Of a stretch of 64,000 nucleotides of DNA, positions 1 to 11,151 are shown piece after piece. The DNA comes from Paenibacillus glacialis (lineage in GTDB: Bacteria; Bacillota; Bacilli; Paenibacillales; Paenibacillaceae). The notes under the pieces are model-generated. The model did not search any database, was not told the DNA's origin, and saw only the letters and a list, made by a program, of their open reading frames with translations. The first letter of the stretch is position 1. Each line of letters starts with the position of its first letter. The stretch is from NCBI RefSeq assembly GCF_001637205.1, contig NZ_LVJH01000001.1, positions 19,984 to 83,983 on the forward strand, given 5' to 3'. Both the position numbers and the translations under genes were made by a program.

Positions 1-176
1 CCGTCTATTGGCTCTGGTACAACCGTTAACCTTGGGTAACTTATATCTCCAGATTCATCTATTGACTCACTTCCAACTACACTTTCCATGGACTTCTCCA
101 CTTTGGAACTACCTTTAGTCTGCTCCAAGTGCCGTTCACCTACGTCAAATCGAAATGTCATTCTTCCTTTATTCAC
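1..176 (-). CDS. Partial CDS, N-terminus of a small protein downstream of murC
   Basis: This is the 5' end of a minus-strand gene that runs off the left edge; about 58 codons are visible. I place the start at GTG 176 because a GGTGAGGTGG ribosome-binding site lies just upstream; in-frame ATGs at 200 and 203 are alternatives. The visible residues are polar and charged (MNKGRMTFRFDVGERHLEQ, then Ser/Glu-rich), with no membrane segment or known motif yet. In related genomes I recall a SPOR-domain protein after murC, so that is a possible identity, but the SPOR domain would lie outside the window. The murC terminator separates it from the upstream gene. Confidence 0.5.
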   Translation of the reverse strand, partial: MNKGRMTFRFDVGERHLEQTKGSSKVEKSMESVVGSESIDESGDISYPRLTVVPEPID

Positions 177-304
177 GATTACCACCTCACCTTGTCTCAT
201 CATCTATTATTTAGATATATGATAGATTTAAGAAAGATATGTTCAGCAAGGTTCTGTAAATATGAAAAAATATAAATGTCTAATGTTAATAGTCGCTAAA
301 CAGC

Positions 305-348
305 AAAACGGCAGATCAAGGATCAACTCCTTGGTCTGCCGTTTTTTT
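305..348 (-). terminator. Terminator after murC
   Basis: An 18-bp near-perfect stem (AAAACGGCAGATCAAGGA and its complement) with a six-base loop follows the murC stop. The T-tract is stronger on the plus strand, but no plus-strand gene enters it, so it most likely ends murC transcription. The rest of the 177-369 gap shows only A+T-rich leader sequence for the next gene. Confidence 0.75.
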
Positions 349-369
349 AGAAATATATAAACACTAACC

Positions 370-1743
370 TTATTTCTTATTCAAATCTTTAGCTAATTCA
401 GCTCCAACTTTCCAGATATCTCCTGCTCCCATCGTTAGCACTACATCTCCAGATGCCACTCTTGTCTTCAAATCTAGCATTACATCTTCCTTCGTCGGAA
501 GATATCTTGCCCTAGCATTACTGTTCTGTACGATAAGCTCGACTAATTTGGAAGAATGAACGCCTTCAATTTGCTTCTCCCCCGCAGGTGAATAGATATC
601 CGTAATAATAACCTCATCCGCTTCACTGAAAGCTCGGCTGAAAGCATCGAGTAGAAAGAACGTACGCGAATATCGCTGTGGTTGAAATACCGCAATAATT
701 CGTTTACCTGTTGCCTTAGCTGCACTAATCGTAGCTTCAATCTCCGTTGGATGATGTGCATAATCGTCGATGATAAGAATGCCGTTCTCCTCACCTAGAA
801 CCTGGAATCGCCGCTTAGCACCATTAAACTCCGATATTCCTTGTACAATCGAATCGAAAGAAATACCCGATGTCAAACAGACAATAATGGTTGCCATCGC
901 ATTATACACATTATGAAGACCTGGAACAGACAAAGCTACAGTCCCAAGCTTCTCACCACGATGACTCAACATGAATGAAACTTGGCGATCTCCAAGAACA
1001 ATGTCACTCGCCATATAATCTGCCTCTGATTTAATACCATAGGTAACAATTGAACAATCTAGCTGAGGCAAGATTGACTGAATGTTATGATCATCTCCAC
1101 AGACAACAGCAGTCCCATCTTTCCGAATCTGATTCAGAAATTGAACATATGCTCCTTTTAACTGTTCGAAATCACCGTTATAATTTTCCAGATGATCCGC
1201 TTCAAGATTGGTTACTACACCCAGCCATGGGTGATAATGAAGGAACGAACCATCGCTTTCATCCGCCTCAGCAACAACATGTTCCCCTTGACCTGCTTTA
1301 GCGTTCGTTCCCACATTCATAATTTCCCCACCAATAATATATGTAGGGTCCACGCCACACTTCTCCATGACTAATGCTATCATCGATGACGTAGTCGTCT
1401 TACCATGCGCACCTGCAACAGCTACGCCTTTACGTTCATTAAGCAGTCTAGCCAACATTTGTGAACGGTGTAACGTCGGAATGTTTAACTGTTCCGCTTC
1501 CACTCGTTCCACGTTATCCTTGGATAATGCCGTAGAATATACGACCAAGTCAGCACCATGTACTTGTTCTGCGGTATGACCAATATAAATTTTGGCTCCT
1601 TTAGCTGCCAACTTTTCCGTCAATTCCTGAGACACCACGTCAGACCCTGTGACTGTATGCCCCATTTCTAACATGACTCTTGCAATGGCGCTCATTCCGT
1701 AGCCACCAATACCAATAAAATGAACATGTTCTGATGTATTCAA
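370..1743 (-). CDS. murC: UDP-N-acetylmuramate--L-alanine ligase
   Basis: This cytoplasmic Mur ligase adds L-alanine to UDP-MurNAc, the first amino acid of the peptidoglycan stem peptide, using ATP. The 457-residue length is normal. The N-terminal Rossmann domain carries HFIGIGGYGMSAIA (about residues 8-21), the central ATPase domain has the Mur P-loop GAHGKTTTS (about residue 113), and a C-terminal ligase domain with DDYAHHPTEI follows. The stop is followed by a terminator and folC ends 7 bp upstream, so valS-folC-murC appear to form one transcription unit. B. subtilis has valS-folC together but murC elsewhere, so murC here is a lineage arrangement. Confidence 0.97.
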   Translation of the reverse strand: MNTSEHVHFIGIGGYGMSAIARVMLEMGHTVTGSDVVSQELTEKLAAKGAKIYIGHTAEQVHGADLVVYSTALSKDNVERVEAEQLNIPTLHRSQMLARLLNERKGVAVAGAHGKTTTSSMIALVMEKCGVDPTYIIGGEIMNVGTNAKAGQGEHVVAEADESDGSFLHYHPWLGVVTNLEADHLENYNGDFEQLKGAYVQFLNQIRKDGTAVVCGDDHNIQSILPQLDCSIVTYGIKSEADYMASDIVLGDRQVSFMLSHRGEKLGTVALSVPGLHNVYNAMATIIVCLTSGISFDSIVQGISEFNGAKRRFQVLGEENGILIIDDYAHHPTEIEATISAAKATGKRIIAVFQPQRYSRTFFLLDAFSRAFSEADEVIITDIYSPAGEKQIEGVHSSKLVELIVQNSNARARYLPTKEDVMLDLKTRVASGDVVLTMGAGDIWKVGAELAKDLNKK

Positions 1744-1750
1744 CAGTTAT

Positions 1751-3127
1751 TCACCAACCTTTTTCAGAATCGGATAGATTTAAGAGAGACCCTCGCACGT
1801 CGGCAATTAAATATAATGTACCGGATACCACTCCAAGATCCGCCTCTTCCGTCCGTAACTTTAATTTCTCTAACGCTATTCGCCAATCAGGTTCTACTAT
1901 AATTTGCAAGTTAGGTTTGCCGTATATAGGCTTCAGCTGTTCCACAATCTCTAACAGCTTATTCACGTCCATTTTCTTGCGAAAATCCGGTTCAGTCAGA
2001 ATAAGCGTATCCACTATAGGAAGTATATGCTTCAAGTAGGATTCATGATGCTTATTTGACAACATCCCCATCATCAAATTTAATGATTGATATTCATAGT
2101 ACTGAGGAAGACTCTTCACAAGAGTCTCTGCACCCTCTGGATTATGCGCTCCATCCAGTACAATCCTTGGAAATGTCCCTATTTCCTCTAGTCGTCCTGC
2201 CCATACCGTACTTCGGAATCCTTGAAGGACCTCTTCATCATCCATAACGAATGCCATGTACTGTCTAAGAACTTCAAGCACCATCATAGCAGCTGAAGCA
2301 TTCGCGATCTGATGCTCACCTTTCATTCCAATCTCGATATCCATCGAGCGGAAAGGTCCACTAAAATGAAAAGATTGCATACTAGACTCATAGTTTAGCT
2401 GTTCATACGAGAATTGCTCTCCCGCTAGATATAACGTTGAATGGTTTCTTTTAGCTGCTGCTCTTAGCACCTCTACAACCTCAGGCTGATTCGCACAACT
2501 AACAACGGGAACACCATGTTTAATAATTCCCGCTTTTTCCGTAGCAATTTCTTGTAGCGTATCTCCTAGAATATCCGTATGATCTAAGCCCACATTCGTA
2601 ATAACCGAAACAACCGGATTCACAATATTTGTTACGTCCAGTCTACCCCCAAGACCCGTCTCCCATACCACAACGTCAGGTACGCAAATCTCTGCATAAT
2701 ACAGAATAGCAAGGGCCGTGGACACCTCAAACATCGTCGGTGAACCAAGATCTGTTAGCGCTATATTGTCTACCACAGGACGCAAACGATTCGTGAGATC
2801 AAGCAATGTATCTTCGGGAATATCATCGCCATTATATTGAAAGCGATTGGTGAATTTCGTGATGTATGGCGATGTGAACGTTCCTACAGAATATCCTGTT
2901 TCTAACAGGACTTTAGTTAAAAAGGCACAAGTAGAGCCTTTCCCATTCGTTCCCGCTACATGAATAAATTTGAGCCTACGCTGTGGTTGCCCAAGTTGTT
3001 CCATCATCATTTCCATTCTAGACAAGCCTGGTCTGATCCCAAAAGGGATTAAACCATTAATCCAATTAACTGCTTCTTCATAAGTTGTAAGAGGAGTCTT
3101 ACTTGCGGCTCCAATATGATCCCCCAT
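1751..3127 (-). CDS. folC: Bifunctional folylpolyglutamate/dihydrofolate synthase
   Basis: FolC adds glutamate to dihydropteroate and to reduced folates, making and retaining folate in the cytoplasm. The 458-residue protein has the family P-loop AGTNGKGSTCAF (about residue 60), GLGGRLDVTN with the following LDHTDILG (about 160-185), and the C-terminal domain with LDGAHNPEGAE (about 320). The order valS-folC matches Bacillales. The gap to valS is only 37 bp and the gap to murC 7 bp, so it is co-transcribed and probably sits under the valS T-box. Confidence 0.95.
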   Translation of the reverse strand: MGDHIGAASKTPLTTYEEAVNWINGLIPFGIRPGLSRMEMMMEQLGQPQRRLKFIHVAGTNGKGSTCAFLTKVLLETGYSVGTFTSPYITKFTNRFQYNGDDIPEDTLLDLTNRLRPVVDNIALTDLGSPTMFEVSTALAILYYAEICVPDVVVWETGLGGRLDVTNIVNPVVSVITNVGLDHTDILGDTLQEIATEKAGIIKHGVPVVSCANQPEVVEVLRAAAKRNHSTLYLAGEQFSYEQLNYESSMQSFHFSGPFRSMDIEIGMKGEHQIANASAAMMVLEVLRQYMAFVMDDEEVLQGFRSTVWAGRLEEIGTFPRIVLDGAHNPEGAETLVKSLPQYYEYQSLNLMMGMLSNKHHESYLKHILPIVDTLILTEPDFRKKMDVNKLLEIVEQLKPIYGKPNLQIIVEPDWRIALEKLKLRTEEADLGVVSGTLYLIADVRGSLLNLSDSEKGW

Positions 3128-3164
3128 ACTATCTCACCTTCAGGTCTATGAAATGGTTGCTATG

Positions 3165-5831
3165 TTATCCTTTGAGTTCTTCGATTCTAGCCAACACTTT
3201 GCTGCGTTTATCTGAATAATCTGCTTGTTTCGCACGTTCCTCATCAATAACTTTGGCAGGGGCCTTAGCGACAAACCCTTGATTGCTGAGTTTCTTCTCA
3301 ACCCGATCTACCTCATCATTTAATGTTTGCACTTCTTTTTCAAGACGTGCAATCTCTTGCGCGATATCAATTAATCCAGCCAAAGGCAAGTACAATTCAG
3401 CACCGCTCACAACAGCTATCATGGATTTCTCTGGAGCTGGAATATCAACACCTACTTCAAAGCTAGATGTGTTGCAGAAACGTTTCACGTAATTCTCATT
3501 ACGACTCACAATGCCGAACACGTCTGCACTTCCTGCTTTAACGATTAATTCCACTTTTTTACTCATCGGTACATTAACTTCAGCGCGGATATTACGCACC
3601 GTGCGGATGATATCCATCAACATGTTCATTTCGTTAACCGATTCTACATTCTCAAAAGACGAGTTATACTCCGGCCATGCAGCCAGTGTAATTGTATCCC
3701 CTTCATGAGGAAGATGCTGCCATATTTCTTCAGAAATGAACGGCATAAATGGATGAATCAAACGAAGGGTACGATCAAGGACATACGCAAGAACTGATTT
3801 CGTATTCTTCTTAGCAACTTCGTCTTCACCGTATAAGGACAATTTAGCAATCTCAATATACCAATCGCAAAGGTCATCCCATATAAAGTTGTACAACAGT
3901 CGTCCTGTCTCACCAAAGTCGTAAGCATCTATTAGACGCGTGATATCCCGTGAAGTTTCGTTTAATCGATGAAGAATCCAACGGTCAGACGTTTGTAAAT
4001 CTCCACTGATATCGATATCTTCGAATTTGAAACCTTCTAGATTCATGAGAGCAAATCGAGAAGCATTCCATATTTTGTTGGCAAAATTACGGGCCTGTTC
4101 TACACGTTCCCAGCGGAAACGAAGATCTTGACCCGGTGTGCTACCTGTTGAAATCATATAACGCATCGCATCCGCGCCATATTTCTCAATAACTTCTAAT
4201 GGATCCACTCCGTTACCGAGAGACTTAGACATTTTCAGTCCATCCGAATCTCTCACAAGACCATGCATCAATACATCTTTGAATGGAATCTCATCCGTGA
4301 ATTCAAGCGCGGTAAAGATCATTCTCGCTACCCAGAAGTAAATGATGTCATATCCAGTAACAAGCACATTCGTGGAATAGTAACGTTTCAAGTCTTCCGT
4401 ATCGTCAGGCCATCCAAGCGTTGAGAACGGCCACAGCGCTGAGCTGAACCACGTATCAAGTACGTCTTCATCCTGTCTTAGTTCAGTACTTCCACATTTG
4501 GAACATACCGTTACTTCCTCATGGGCTACATGAAGTTCATCACAAGATTCACAGAACCAAGCTGGGATGCGATGCCCCCACCAAAGTTGTCTTGATATAC
4601 ACCAATCGCGTACATTCTCGATCCAATTTAAATAGGTCTTCTCGAATCGGTCAGGTACGAAATTGACACCTTTACCTGACTTCTGTACTTCAATGGCCTT
4701 ATCTGCCAATGGCTTCATCTTAACAAACCATTGCGTAGAGAGATAAGGTTCTACTACAGCACCTGTTCGTTCACTATGTCCAACCTGATGAACATGATCC
4801 TCGATATTAATTAGGACACCTTGTTCTTGTAGATCCTTAACGATCTGCTTGCGGCAGTCACTACGATCCAAACCTTCATATGGACCGGCTAAACCATTCA
4901 TTGTGCCTGTATCGTCCATTACACTAATCTGCTCCAATTGATGACGTTGTCCTACTTCAAAGTCATTTGGATCATGAGCAGGGGTAATCTTAACTGCACC
5001 ACTTCCGAATTCTTGATCAACATATTCGTCAGCGATAATCGGTATTTCACGATCAACGATCGGGAGAAGAACCATTTTGCCAATCATATCTTTATACCGT
5101 TCATCCTTAGGATGAACAGCAATAGCCGTATCACCTAACATCGTCTCAGGACGTGTAGTTGCGACAGTAATATGACCGCTACCATCTTTCAAGGCATATT
5201 TCAGATGATAGAGATGTCCTTGTACCTCTTTATGCTCTACTTCAATATCAGAAAGAGCCGTCCGTGCAACGGGATCCCAGTTAATGATATATTTACCTCG
5301 ATAAATAAGACCCTTCTTATAAAGATTCACGAACACTTCACGAACCGCTTTGGAAAGACCCTCATCTAATGTGAAGCGTTCCTTGGAGTAATCAAGAGAT
5401 AAGCCCATCTTCGCCCATTGTTCATGGATTGTATTGGCATACTGATCCTTCCATTCCCACACTTGATTCAGAAACTTTTCTCTTCCCAAATCATAACGTG
5501 ATAATCCTTGCGCACGTAACTTCTGTTCAACTTTCGTCTGTGTAGCGATACCGGCGTGGTCGGTTCCAGGAAGCCATAAAGCGTCATAGCCCTGCATCCG
5601 TTTCGTACGAATTAGAATATCCTGCATCGTGAAATCCATAGCATGACCTATATGAAGCATACCTGTCACGTTAGGTGGCGGAATGACAATCGTATAAGGC
5701 TCTGCTTCTGGTCGTTGACCTGCTTTGAAAAATTCACCCTCTATCCAATATTTATACCATTTATTCTCGGCAGATTTCGGGTCATACGTTGTTGGCATTT
5801 CAATCGTTGTCTTCGTCTCATTATCCGTCAT
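3165..5831 (-). CDS. valS: Valyl-tRNA synthetase
   Basis: This class I aminoacyl-tRNA synthetase charges tRNA-Val and edits mischarged threonine. The 888-residue protein shows the HIGH motif (HIGHAMDF, about residue 61), an editing insertion with [12 protein letters not shown] (about 225), a Cys4-type zinc element (CESC...CSKCG, about 425-445), KMSKSLGN (about 535), the anticodon-binding domain, and the C-terminal tRNA-binding coiled coil (about 820-885). The start has a good GGAGGG site 7 bp upstream. The long leader carries a T-box, so expression should rise when uncharged tRNA-Val accumulates. Confidence 0.98.
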   Translation of the reverse strand: MTDNETKTTIEMPTTYDPKSAENKWYKYWIEGEFFKAGQRPEAEPYTIVIPPPNVTGMLHIGHAMDFTMQDILIRTKRMQGYDALWLPGTDHAGIATQTKVEQKLRAQGLSRYDLGREKFLNQVWEWKDQYANTIHEQWAKMGLSLDYSKERFTLDEGLSKAVREVFVNLYKKGLIYRGKYIINWDPVARTALSDIEVEHKEVQGHLYHLKYALKDGSGHITVATTRPETMLGDTAIAVHPKDERYKDMIGKMVLLPIVDREIPIIADEYVDQEFGSGAVKITPAHDPNDFEVGQRHQLEQISVMDDTGTMNGLAGPYEGLDRSDCRKQIVKDLQEQGVLINIEDHVHQVGHSERTGAVVEPYLSTQWFVKMKPLADKAIEVQKSGKGVNFVPDRFEKTYLNWIENVRDWCISRQLWWGHRIPAWFCESCDELHVAHEEVTVCSKCGSTELRQDEDVLDTWFSSALWPFSTLGWPDDTEDLKRYYSTNVLVTGYDIIYFWVARMIFTALEFTDEIPFKDVLMHGLVRDSDGLKMSKSLGNGVDPLEVIEKYGADAMRYMISTGSTPGQDLRFRWERVEQARNFANKIWNASRFALMNLEGFKFEDIDISGDLQTSDRWILHRLNETSRDITRLIDAYDFGETGRLLYNFIWDDLCDWYIEIAKLSLYGEDEVAKKNTKSVLAYVLDRTLRLIHPFMPFISEEIWQHLPHEGDTITLAAWPEYNSSFENVESVNEMNMLMDIIRTVRNIRAEVNVPMSKKVELIVKAGSADVFGIVSRNENYVKRFCNTSSFEVGVDIPAPEKSMIAVVSGAELYLPLAGLIDIAQEIARLEKEVQTLNDEVDRVEKKLSNQGFVAKAPAKVIDEERAKQADYSDKRSKVLARIEELKG

Positions 5832-5874
5832 ATTAAGTTACCCTCCATTACATCTTCAGAATATCTAAAAACAC

Positions 5875-6175
5875 AAAAAAACCTATCGCCCTCAAAGGAC
5901 GAAAGGTTAACTTTCGCGGTACCACCTTTGTTTCGTGTATGCTGAATAATAAGCCGGTATATCCCACCCAAGCTTATAAACATACAAATCACGACACTCA
6001 TACAGATAACGGCTGCTACCGGCCATATTCTAAACATGAGGATATCCTCATGGATTCAAAAAGGCAACTCCAGGGCGACTTTCGCTTGTCTGCATCCTGC
6101 GGAATCTTCCAGCGTTGCAATTCCGCTCTCTGTAGGGCATACCAACTACTCTTCCCGTTCACAGTTTATTGTTAA
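5875..6175 (-). promoter_or_regulatory. T-box leader of valS
   Basis: Read on the minus strand, the leader contains the canonical T-box sequence AGGTGGTACCGCGAAAG (complement of 5911-5930), followed at once by a terminator hairpin (AACCTTTCGTCC / GGGCGATAGGTT) with a run of seven T (5875-5910). The upstream stem I region contains the expected AGTAG and AGAGAG elements. A GTC triplet at 6077-6079 could be the valine specifier, but I could not fold stem I reliably. Uncharged tRNA-Val should pair with the antiterminator and allow read-through into valS-folC-murC. Confidence 0.93.
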
Positions 6176-6188
6176 ATATTCTATTGTT

Positions 6189-6217
6189 ATAATAACGTTC
6201 ATATGGCTAGTAGTCAA
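6189..6217 (-). promoter_or_regulatory. Probable sigma-A promoter of the valS transcription unit
   Basis: On the minus strand TTGACT (6212-6217) and TATTAT (6189-6194) are separated by exactly 17 bp, just upstream of the T-box stem I. Spacing and position fit a vegetative promoter. Confidence 0.6.
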
Positions 6218-6231
6218 CTTCCTTCCATCTC

Positions 6232-6265
6232 AAAACCCCCGCACATGAGAAAATGTACGGGGGTT
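6232..6265 (-). terminator. Terminator of spoVID
   Basis: A 13-bp stem (AACCCCCGTACAT / ATGTGCGGGGGTT on the minus strand) with a short loop lies 28 bp after the spoVID stop and is followed by TTTTG. It isolates spoVID from the valS promoter. Confidence 0.85.
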
Positions 6266-6292
6266 CATCCTAACTAGAAATACATATACATG

Positions 6293-7477
6293 TTATGGAA
6301 TGTAAAGAATTTGTCCTTCTTCGATCGTCTGCTCTGATAAACGATTATATAACAACAGTTCTCTAGGACTCAATTGATAACGGTCAGCAATAAGATCAAG
6401 CGTCTCTTCTTTTTGTACGATACACAGACGGACCTTACTGAATGGTGTTTTCTCAGAGGTACCACCAAGGAAAAGGCTCTTCCACTGCACATCTTCACGA
6501 ATAGAATGATCTTGATTGTTTTCCTGCGCTATGAGCTGTTCCTCATGTGCTTGTAGCTCCTGATCTCTTAACGTTCGTAATCGACTAGAGGTCAGTATTG
6601 AAGATAAGCCAACGTTATCTTGCGAAGTTGCTGGCAATTCTTTTTTGCTGCCTAAACCGATTCTCAACTCTGCTTTCTCTTCGTTCTGTACGAATTCAGG
6701 AGATTCAACAACAGGAGTTAGATCCTCCTCCAACAATTCATTGTCTAACGAATGTAGGGTGGAATGTTCATTCTCATCATGCAAGATTGGTTCTACAACG
6801 ATTTCGTTTACCGTAAAATGTTCCTTGTCATCTTTCAATCCAATATTCCACACATTAGAGTGGTCTTTCTGACGAGCAAGTTCGTCCTCCGTATGTAGCA
6901 CCGATGTACTATCCATTTCAGTGCCATGATCATCTCGAGAAACCAACACTTCAGATCCGCTTATCCCTAACACTTGCTCCTCCGATGATACCACATTCCC
7001 ATAAGCTACATCTTCTACTAAAGGTCGAGAAGACTCGCTGTGATCCAAATGCAGATCCGGAGAATGAACTACTGTGAAATCTTCCGCATTCCAGGATGCC
7101 GCATCATTTACGAAAGATTCAATCCCCCGCAAAGATAGCACACCTGTAATGTTAAGACTCCTCTTGGACAATAGATCCACATCGAAATTTTCAATTTCAA
7201 CACCAATCTCATCCAAAGAGGTTACACGGTTAAGTGGAACGGTTATTTCAACTGGAATATAATGTTCCAACCGTTCAGTAGCGTTCTCCTCACCTTCACC
7301 TCTGTACAAACCTGTTAGTATCAAATGACCTCGGAGTGCAGCTTGATCTTCCTGGCTAATCACCTGAATATACGGTAACAGCTCAATCTCTTCAAGCTCC
7401 GCAATTCCAGCCACTTCTTCTGACAGTTGAACGCGTTCATAAATATCAAAGCGCAAACCGTAGGACTGGTCAAACAC
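6293..7477 (-). CDS. spoVID: Stage VI sporulation protein D, spore coat assembly
   Basis: SpoVID drives encasement of the forespore by coat proteins. The 394-residue protein has the conserved N-terminal domain (LRFDIYERVQLSEEVAGIAE and following beta-rich segment to about residue 140), a long acidic, low-complexity middle (about 150-330), and a C-terminal LysM domain (about 347-394, with EETLDLIADRYQLSPREL). The LysM tail is known in B. subtilis SpoVID. Position between hemL and valS matches the B. subtilis hemL-spoVID-valS order. The start is GTG with AGGAGG nine bases upstream. The middle is poorly conserved in this family, so identity rests on the ends and synteny. Confidence 0.88.
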   Translation of the reverse strand: MFDQSYGLRFDIYERVQLSEEVAGIAELEEIELLPYIQVISQEDQAALRGHLILTGLYRGEGEENATERLEHYIPVEITVPLNRVTSLDEIGVEIENFDVDLLSKRSLNITGVLSLRGIESFVNDAASWNAEDFTVVHSPDLHLDHSESSRPLVEDVAYGNVVSSEEQVLGISGSEVLVSRDDHGTEMDSTSVLHTEDELARQKDHSNVWNIGLKDDKEHFTVNEIVVEPILHDENEHSTLHSLDNELLEEDLTPVVESPEFVQNEEKAELRIGLGSKKELPATSQDNVGLSSILTSSRLRTLRDQELQAHEEQLIAQENNQDHSIREDVQWKSLFLGGTSEKTPFSKVRLCIVQKEETLDLIADRYQLSPRELLLYNRLSEQTIEEGQILYIP

Positions 7478-7605
7478 AGGTAACGTCCTCCTTTCGGCAT
7501 ATTATAACCATGAGTTCACTCACGGCATGAGCCCATTATTCTTAACTCATTTTATCTATATGCTATAAAAAGTAGAGCATGCCTTTTTTACCATTATCCT
7601 TTGGT

Positions 7606-8505
7606 TTACGTTCGTAGAATATTCTGTAAATCGTTCAGATCAGTAGGCCACGGATCATCAATTTCTATATACTCTCTCGTAAATGGATGAGTGAAACATA
7701 ATTTCTCTCCGTGAAGTGCTTGCCTTTTAATAAGCCCAATACTACCTCCATACAACAAATCACCTAACAAAGGATGACCCAAATGACTCAAATGGACACG
7801 TATTTGATGCGTACGCCCCGTATCCAGTTCAAGATGAACAAGACTTGCACCTGTGAATTTCTCTTCGACACGTACACGAGTGATCGCAGATTGCCCTGTA
7901 GGAGAAACACGTCTGCGCTGAGCGTGGTGTCGATCCTTGCCGATCGGTAGATCAATCACCGATAAACTTGATCTGACATTTCCTTCAACAAAGGCGATAT
8001 ACTTTCGCTCAATGTTCTTCAAGCGCATGTCTTCATCTAGCCTCAGTTGAGCCCATTCATTCTTTGCATAGAGTACGGGTCCAGACGTATCCTGATCAAG
8101 TCTATGAATATGTCTAACCGCTACCTCTTCACCCATTCCTTCAAAATGCGCAGCAACAACATGATCGAGTGTAACCTCACCCTTGCGTCCATCCGGGTGA
8201 ATCGTCATTCCAGCTGGTTTGTGTACTACTAAACAGAAATCATCCTCATAAAGAACCTCTAGCTCCTGCCAGATCGAATCGATACCTAGAGGACGAGAAG
8301 GAAAAAGAGCCAGCCGTAGCCGAGCTCCACTCCATTGAATCTTCTTCTCATGTGTAAGTCTTCGTAATAACTTCTCAGGCATACCAACGGCGTTGGTTAA
8401 CCATATCATTGTCTCCGCGTCACGGTCTTCAGCTTCAAGGATAGCTTTTCCGGGATTGAGTTCTAACCATTCCCCACGCCGCGTCCATTTAACTTGATTT
8501 CTCAT
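7606..8505 (-). CDS. RluA-family pseudouridine synthase
   Basis: It is predicted to isomerise uridine to pseudouridine in rRNA or tRNA. The 299-residue protein has the family signature [19 protein letters not shown] (about residues 133-150) with the catalytic aspartate in HRLDQDTSG, and the later [19 protein letters not shown] motif. The N-terminal part resembles a degenerate S4-like segment. Its start codon overlaps the hemL stop by four bases, so it is translationally coupled to the tetrapyrrole operon. Which RNA position it modifies cannot be told from sequence; RluD/YjbO-like paralogues are common in this group. Confidence 0.9.
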   Translation of the reverse strand: MRNQVKWTRRGEWLELNPGKAILEAEDRDAETMIWLTNAVGMPEKLLRRLTHEKKIQWSGARLRLALFPSRPLGIDSIWQELEVLYEDDFCLVVHKPAGMTIHPDGRKGEVTLDHVVAAHFEGMGEEVAVRHIHRLDQDTSGPVLYAKNEWAQLRLDEDMRLKNIERKYIAFVEGNVRSSLSVIDLPIGKDRHHAQRRRVSPTGQSAITRVRVEEKFTGASLVHLELDTGRTHQIRVHLSHLGHPLLGDLLYGGSIGLIKRQALHGEKLCFTHPFTREYIEIDDPWPTDLNDLQNILRT

Positions 8506-9803
8506 AGAGCCTTAAGCGCGTTATAATTCGCTTCAATCGTTAAATCGATATCTTCAACACTATGTGCTGCTGATACGAACATTCCCTCGAATTGTGATGG
8601 AGCAACACTCACACCATTGTTAATCATAGCCGCAAAATAACGACGGAACATATCGCTATTGCTACTCTTCGCAGTATCAAAGTTAGTCACTGGTGCATCC
8701 GTAAAGAATGGGCATATCATAGATCCTACGCGATTGATTGTAACCGGAATTCCAAGTTCTTTAGCATTCCGTTCAAATCCAGCCTGTAACCGAGCCGCAC
8801 GTTCTTCCAATTGCTTATATACTTCCGGCGTGAGTAACTTAAGTGTCGTGTAACCAGCAGCCATAGCCAACGGATTCCCACTTAGTGTTCCTGCTTGATA
8901 GATCGGTCCTGATGGAGAAACCTGTTCCATAATTTCACGTTTACCACCATAGGCACCTACTGGAAGTCCCCCACCAATTACTTTTCCAAGGCATGTTAGA
9001 TCTGGCGTTATTCCAAATAATCCTTGTGCACACTCAAGGTCCACACGGAACCCTGTCATGACTTCATCAAAGATGAGTAAGCTACCATATTTCGTCGTTA
9101 GATCACGTAACCCTTGTAGAAATCCAGGTAGCGGAGGTACAACCCCCATATTACCGGCAATCGGCTCAACAATGACACATGCGAGCTCTTCACCGAAATG
9201 CTCAAATGCTACCTTCGCAGATTCAAGATCATTATAAGGAACCGTAATCGTATTTAACGCAACGCCTTCCGGTACACCAGGACTATCAGGTAATCCTAAT
9301 GTCGCTACACCAGAACCTGCTTTGATCAGAAGACTGTCAGCGTGTCCGTGGTAAGAACCTTCAAATTTCAAAATTTTGCTCCTACCCGTTACACCACGAG
9401 CAAGGCGAATCGCGCTCATCGTAGCTTCGGTACCCGAATTAACCATCCGTACGATATCGATCGAAGGAACTCTCTCACATACTGTCTTCGCCATCTCGGT
9501 CTCTATCAAGGTTGGTGCACCAAAGCTCGTCCCTTTCAAGGCAACTTCCCGAATGGCAGAGATTACTTCTGGATGGGCATGACCCATAATCAAAGGCCCC
9601 CATGAACACACGTAATCAAGAAAACTATTGCCATCGATATCATAAATACGAGAACCTTCCCCACGCTCAACATAAATCGGAGTTAATCCTACACTTTTAA
9701 ATGCACGAACAGGGCTATTAACTCCCCCTGGAATATACTTTTTAGCTATTTCAAAGGCGGCACTTGAAGCCTCTTCTTTACGATTCCCAGACAAATTGCT
9801 CAT
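8502..9803 (-). CDS. hemL: Glutamate-1-semialdehyde 2,1-aminomutase
   Basis: This PLP enzyme converts glutamate-1-semialdehyde to 5-aminolevulinate in the C5 haem pathway. Family motifs include [14 protein letters not shown] (near the N-terminus), [20 protein letters not shown] and the PLP-lysine motif [17 protein letters not shown] (about residue 267). I start it at ATG 9803 (433 residues) rather than at an in-frame ATG 18 bases upstream, because the AGGAGTGG ribosome-binding site lies between the two ATGs. It follows hemB by 30 bp and is the last haem gene of the operon. Confidence 0.96.
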   Translation of the reverse strand: MSNLSGNRKEEASSAAFEIAKKYIPGGVNSPVRAFKSVGLTPIYVERGEGSRIYDIDGNSFLDYVCSWGPLIMGHAHPEVISAIREVALKGTSFGAPTLIETEMAKTVCERVPSIDIVRMVNSGTEATMSAIRLARGVTGRSKILKFEGSYHGHADSLLIKAGSGVATLGLPDSPGVPEGVALNTITVPYNDLESAKVAFEHFGEELACVIVEPIAGNMGVVPPLPGFLQGLRDLTTKYGSLLIFDEVMTGFRVDLECAQGLFGITPDLTCLGKVIGGGLPVGAYGGKREIMEQVSPSGPIYQAGTLSGNPLAMAAGYTTLKLLTPEVYKQLEERAARLQAGFERNAKELGIPVTINRVGSMICPFFTDAPVTNFDTAKSSNSDMFRRYFAAMINNGVSVAPSQFEGMFVSAAHSVEDIDLTIEANYNALKAL

Positions 9804-9833
9804 TCTCGCCACTCCTATCATTCATAGTGAAAT

Positions 9834-10835
9834 CTACTTCTCAGTCAACCAACCAGCCATGTCTTTAGCGAAGTATGTGATGATAATGTCTGCACCCGCG
9901 CGCTTCATGCCTGTAAGCATTTCCTGTACAATGGCTTTCTCATTAATCCAACCCTGTTGTGCTGCAGCTTTCACCATCGAATACTCACCACTGACGTTGT
10001 AAGCAACTAGAGGGAGATCGAATTGATCCTTAATCATTCGGATGATATCCAAATAGGCTAGCGCCGGCTTCACCATCAGCATGTCAGCACCTTCAAGCAC
10101 GTCTGACTCCGCTTCTCTGAGCGCTTCTCTTGCATTCGCAGGGTCCATTTGATATGTTTTACGATCTCCGAACTGGGGAGCCGAATCAGCTGCTTCTCGG
10201 AATGGGCCATAGAACGCAGATGCGTATTTTACTGAATAAGACATGATCGGGATGTTTTTGAACCCCGCTTCATCAAGACCTTCACGTATCGCTTGTACAA
10301 ATCCATCCATCATATTAGAAGGAGCGATGATATCCGCTCCCGCTTTCGCTTGAGATACAGCGGTCTTAACAAGCAGACCAAGAGACTCATCATTTAGCAC
10401 ATCTCCATGGATATGGCCATCATGTTCAAACGTATGTACCATTCCACAATGTCCATGATCCGTAAATTCACACAAGCATGTATCCGCAATAACCAGCAAT
10501 TCTGGATACCAACTTTTTATTAGACGTGTTGCTTCTTGTACGATACCATCGTCAGCAAATCCAGAAGATCCGATACTATCCTTTGTTGCCGGAATACCGA
10601 ACAATAGTACAGCTGGAATCCCTAATGACGCAATGTAATCCACTTCACTCTTCAACGTATCAAGAGAGAAATGATACACGCCAGGCATGGATGAAATTTC
10701 GTTCTTAATATTCGTTCCGTGCGTTACGAAGATAGGTTGTACCAAGTCCTGTACATTTAGAACCGTCTCCCGCACCATACTACGTATACCCACAGATTGA
10801 CGTAAGCGACGATGTCGCACTAATGGAAAGCTCAT
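9834..10835 (-). CDS. hemB: Porphobilinogen synthase (delta-aminolevulinate dehydratase)
   Basis: HemB condenses two 5-aminolevulinate molecules to porphobilinogen. The 333-residue protein shows the cysteine-rich metal site [15 protein letters not shown] (about residue 116-130), which marks a zinc-type enzyme, and the two Schiff-base lysine motifs [18 protein letters not shown] (about 190) and [10 protein letters not shown] (about 245). A 316-bp gap separates it from the upstream gene, unusually large inside this operon. Confidence 0.97.
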   Translation of the reverse strand: MSFPLVRHRRLRQSVGIRSMVRETVLNVQDLVQPIFVTHGTNIKNEISSMPGVYHFSLDTLKSEVDYIASLGIPAVLLFGIPATKDSIGSSGFADDGIVQEATRLIKSWYPELLVIADTCLCEFTDHGHCGMVHTFEHDGHIHGDVLNDESLGLLVKTAVSQAKAGADIIAPSNMMDGFVQAIREGLDEAGFKNIPIMSYSVKYASAFYGPFREAADSAPQFGDRKTYQMDPANAREALREAESDVLEGADMLMVKPALAYLDIIRMIKDQFDLPLVAYNVSGEYSMVKAAAQQGWINEKAIVQEMLTGMKRAGADIIITYFAKDMAGWLTEK

Positions 10836-11151
10836 AGTTGTTGACCTCCTGAAAGTTTTTTAGCGTAATCTTCGTGCTTCACATCGAAAAACTCACTTCG
10901 GAAGCATGTATTTAAATTTTTCGAGCATATGCTTCTTGGGTACTTCGAGAAAAATACTTCGAAAGCATGTATTTAGTATTTAGAAACAGATTCGTGTAAG
11001 ATCACCACTACGGTAACGGATTGTCCTTCCGATCGCTGTTGCCCTCTGATTTCTTGATTGGATACCGCCTTTAGCTGTAGAAATCCAATGTCAAGCTTAT
11101 GCTTCCGATGTAGCTTTCCCAAGAAAAGCTTGTAGGCGAACGCTATCGCTT
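10836..11151. repeat. Intergenic stretch inside the hem operon with short repeats
   Basis: This 316-bp non-coding stretch separates cobA-hemD from hemB. It contains two 20-bp direct copies of ACTTCGGAAGCATGTATTTA (10895-10914, and 10956-10975 with one change), a related half copy between them, and small inverted segments such as AGCTTTCCC...AAGAAAAGCT near 11111. I see no open reading frame or terminator with a T-tract. It may be an interspersed repeat or a processing element; function is unknown. Confidence 0.45.

Noticed and set aside
5643..6248. Short plus-strand genes in the valS leader
   Set aside because: These frames are antisense to the T-box RNA, with no ribosome-binding sites.
8502..9821. 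hemL start at 9821
   Set aside because: The ribosome-binding site lies between this ATG and the one at 9803, so it serves the latter.
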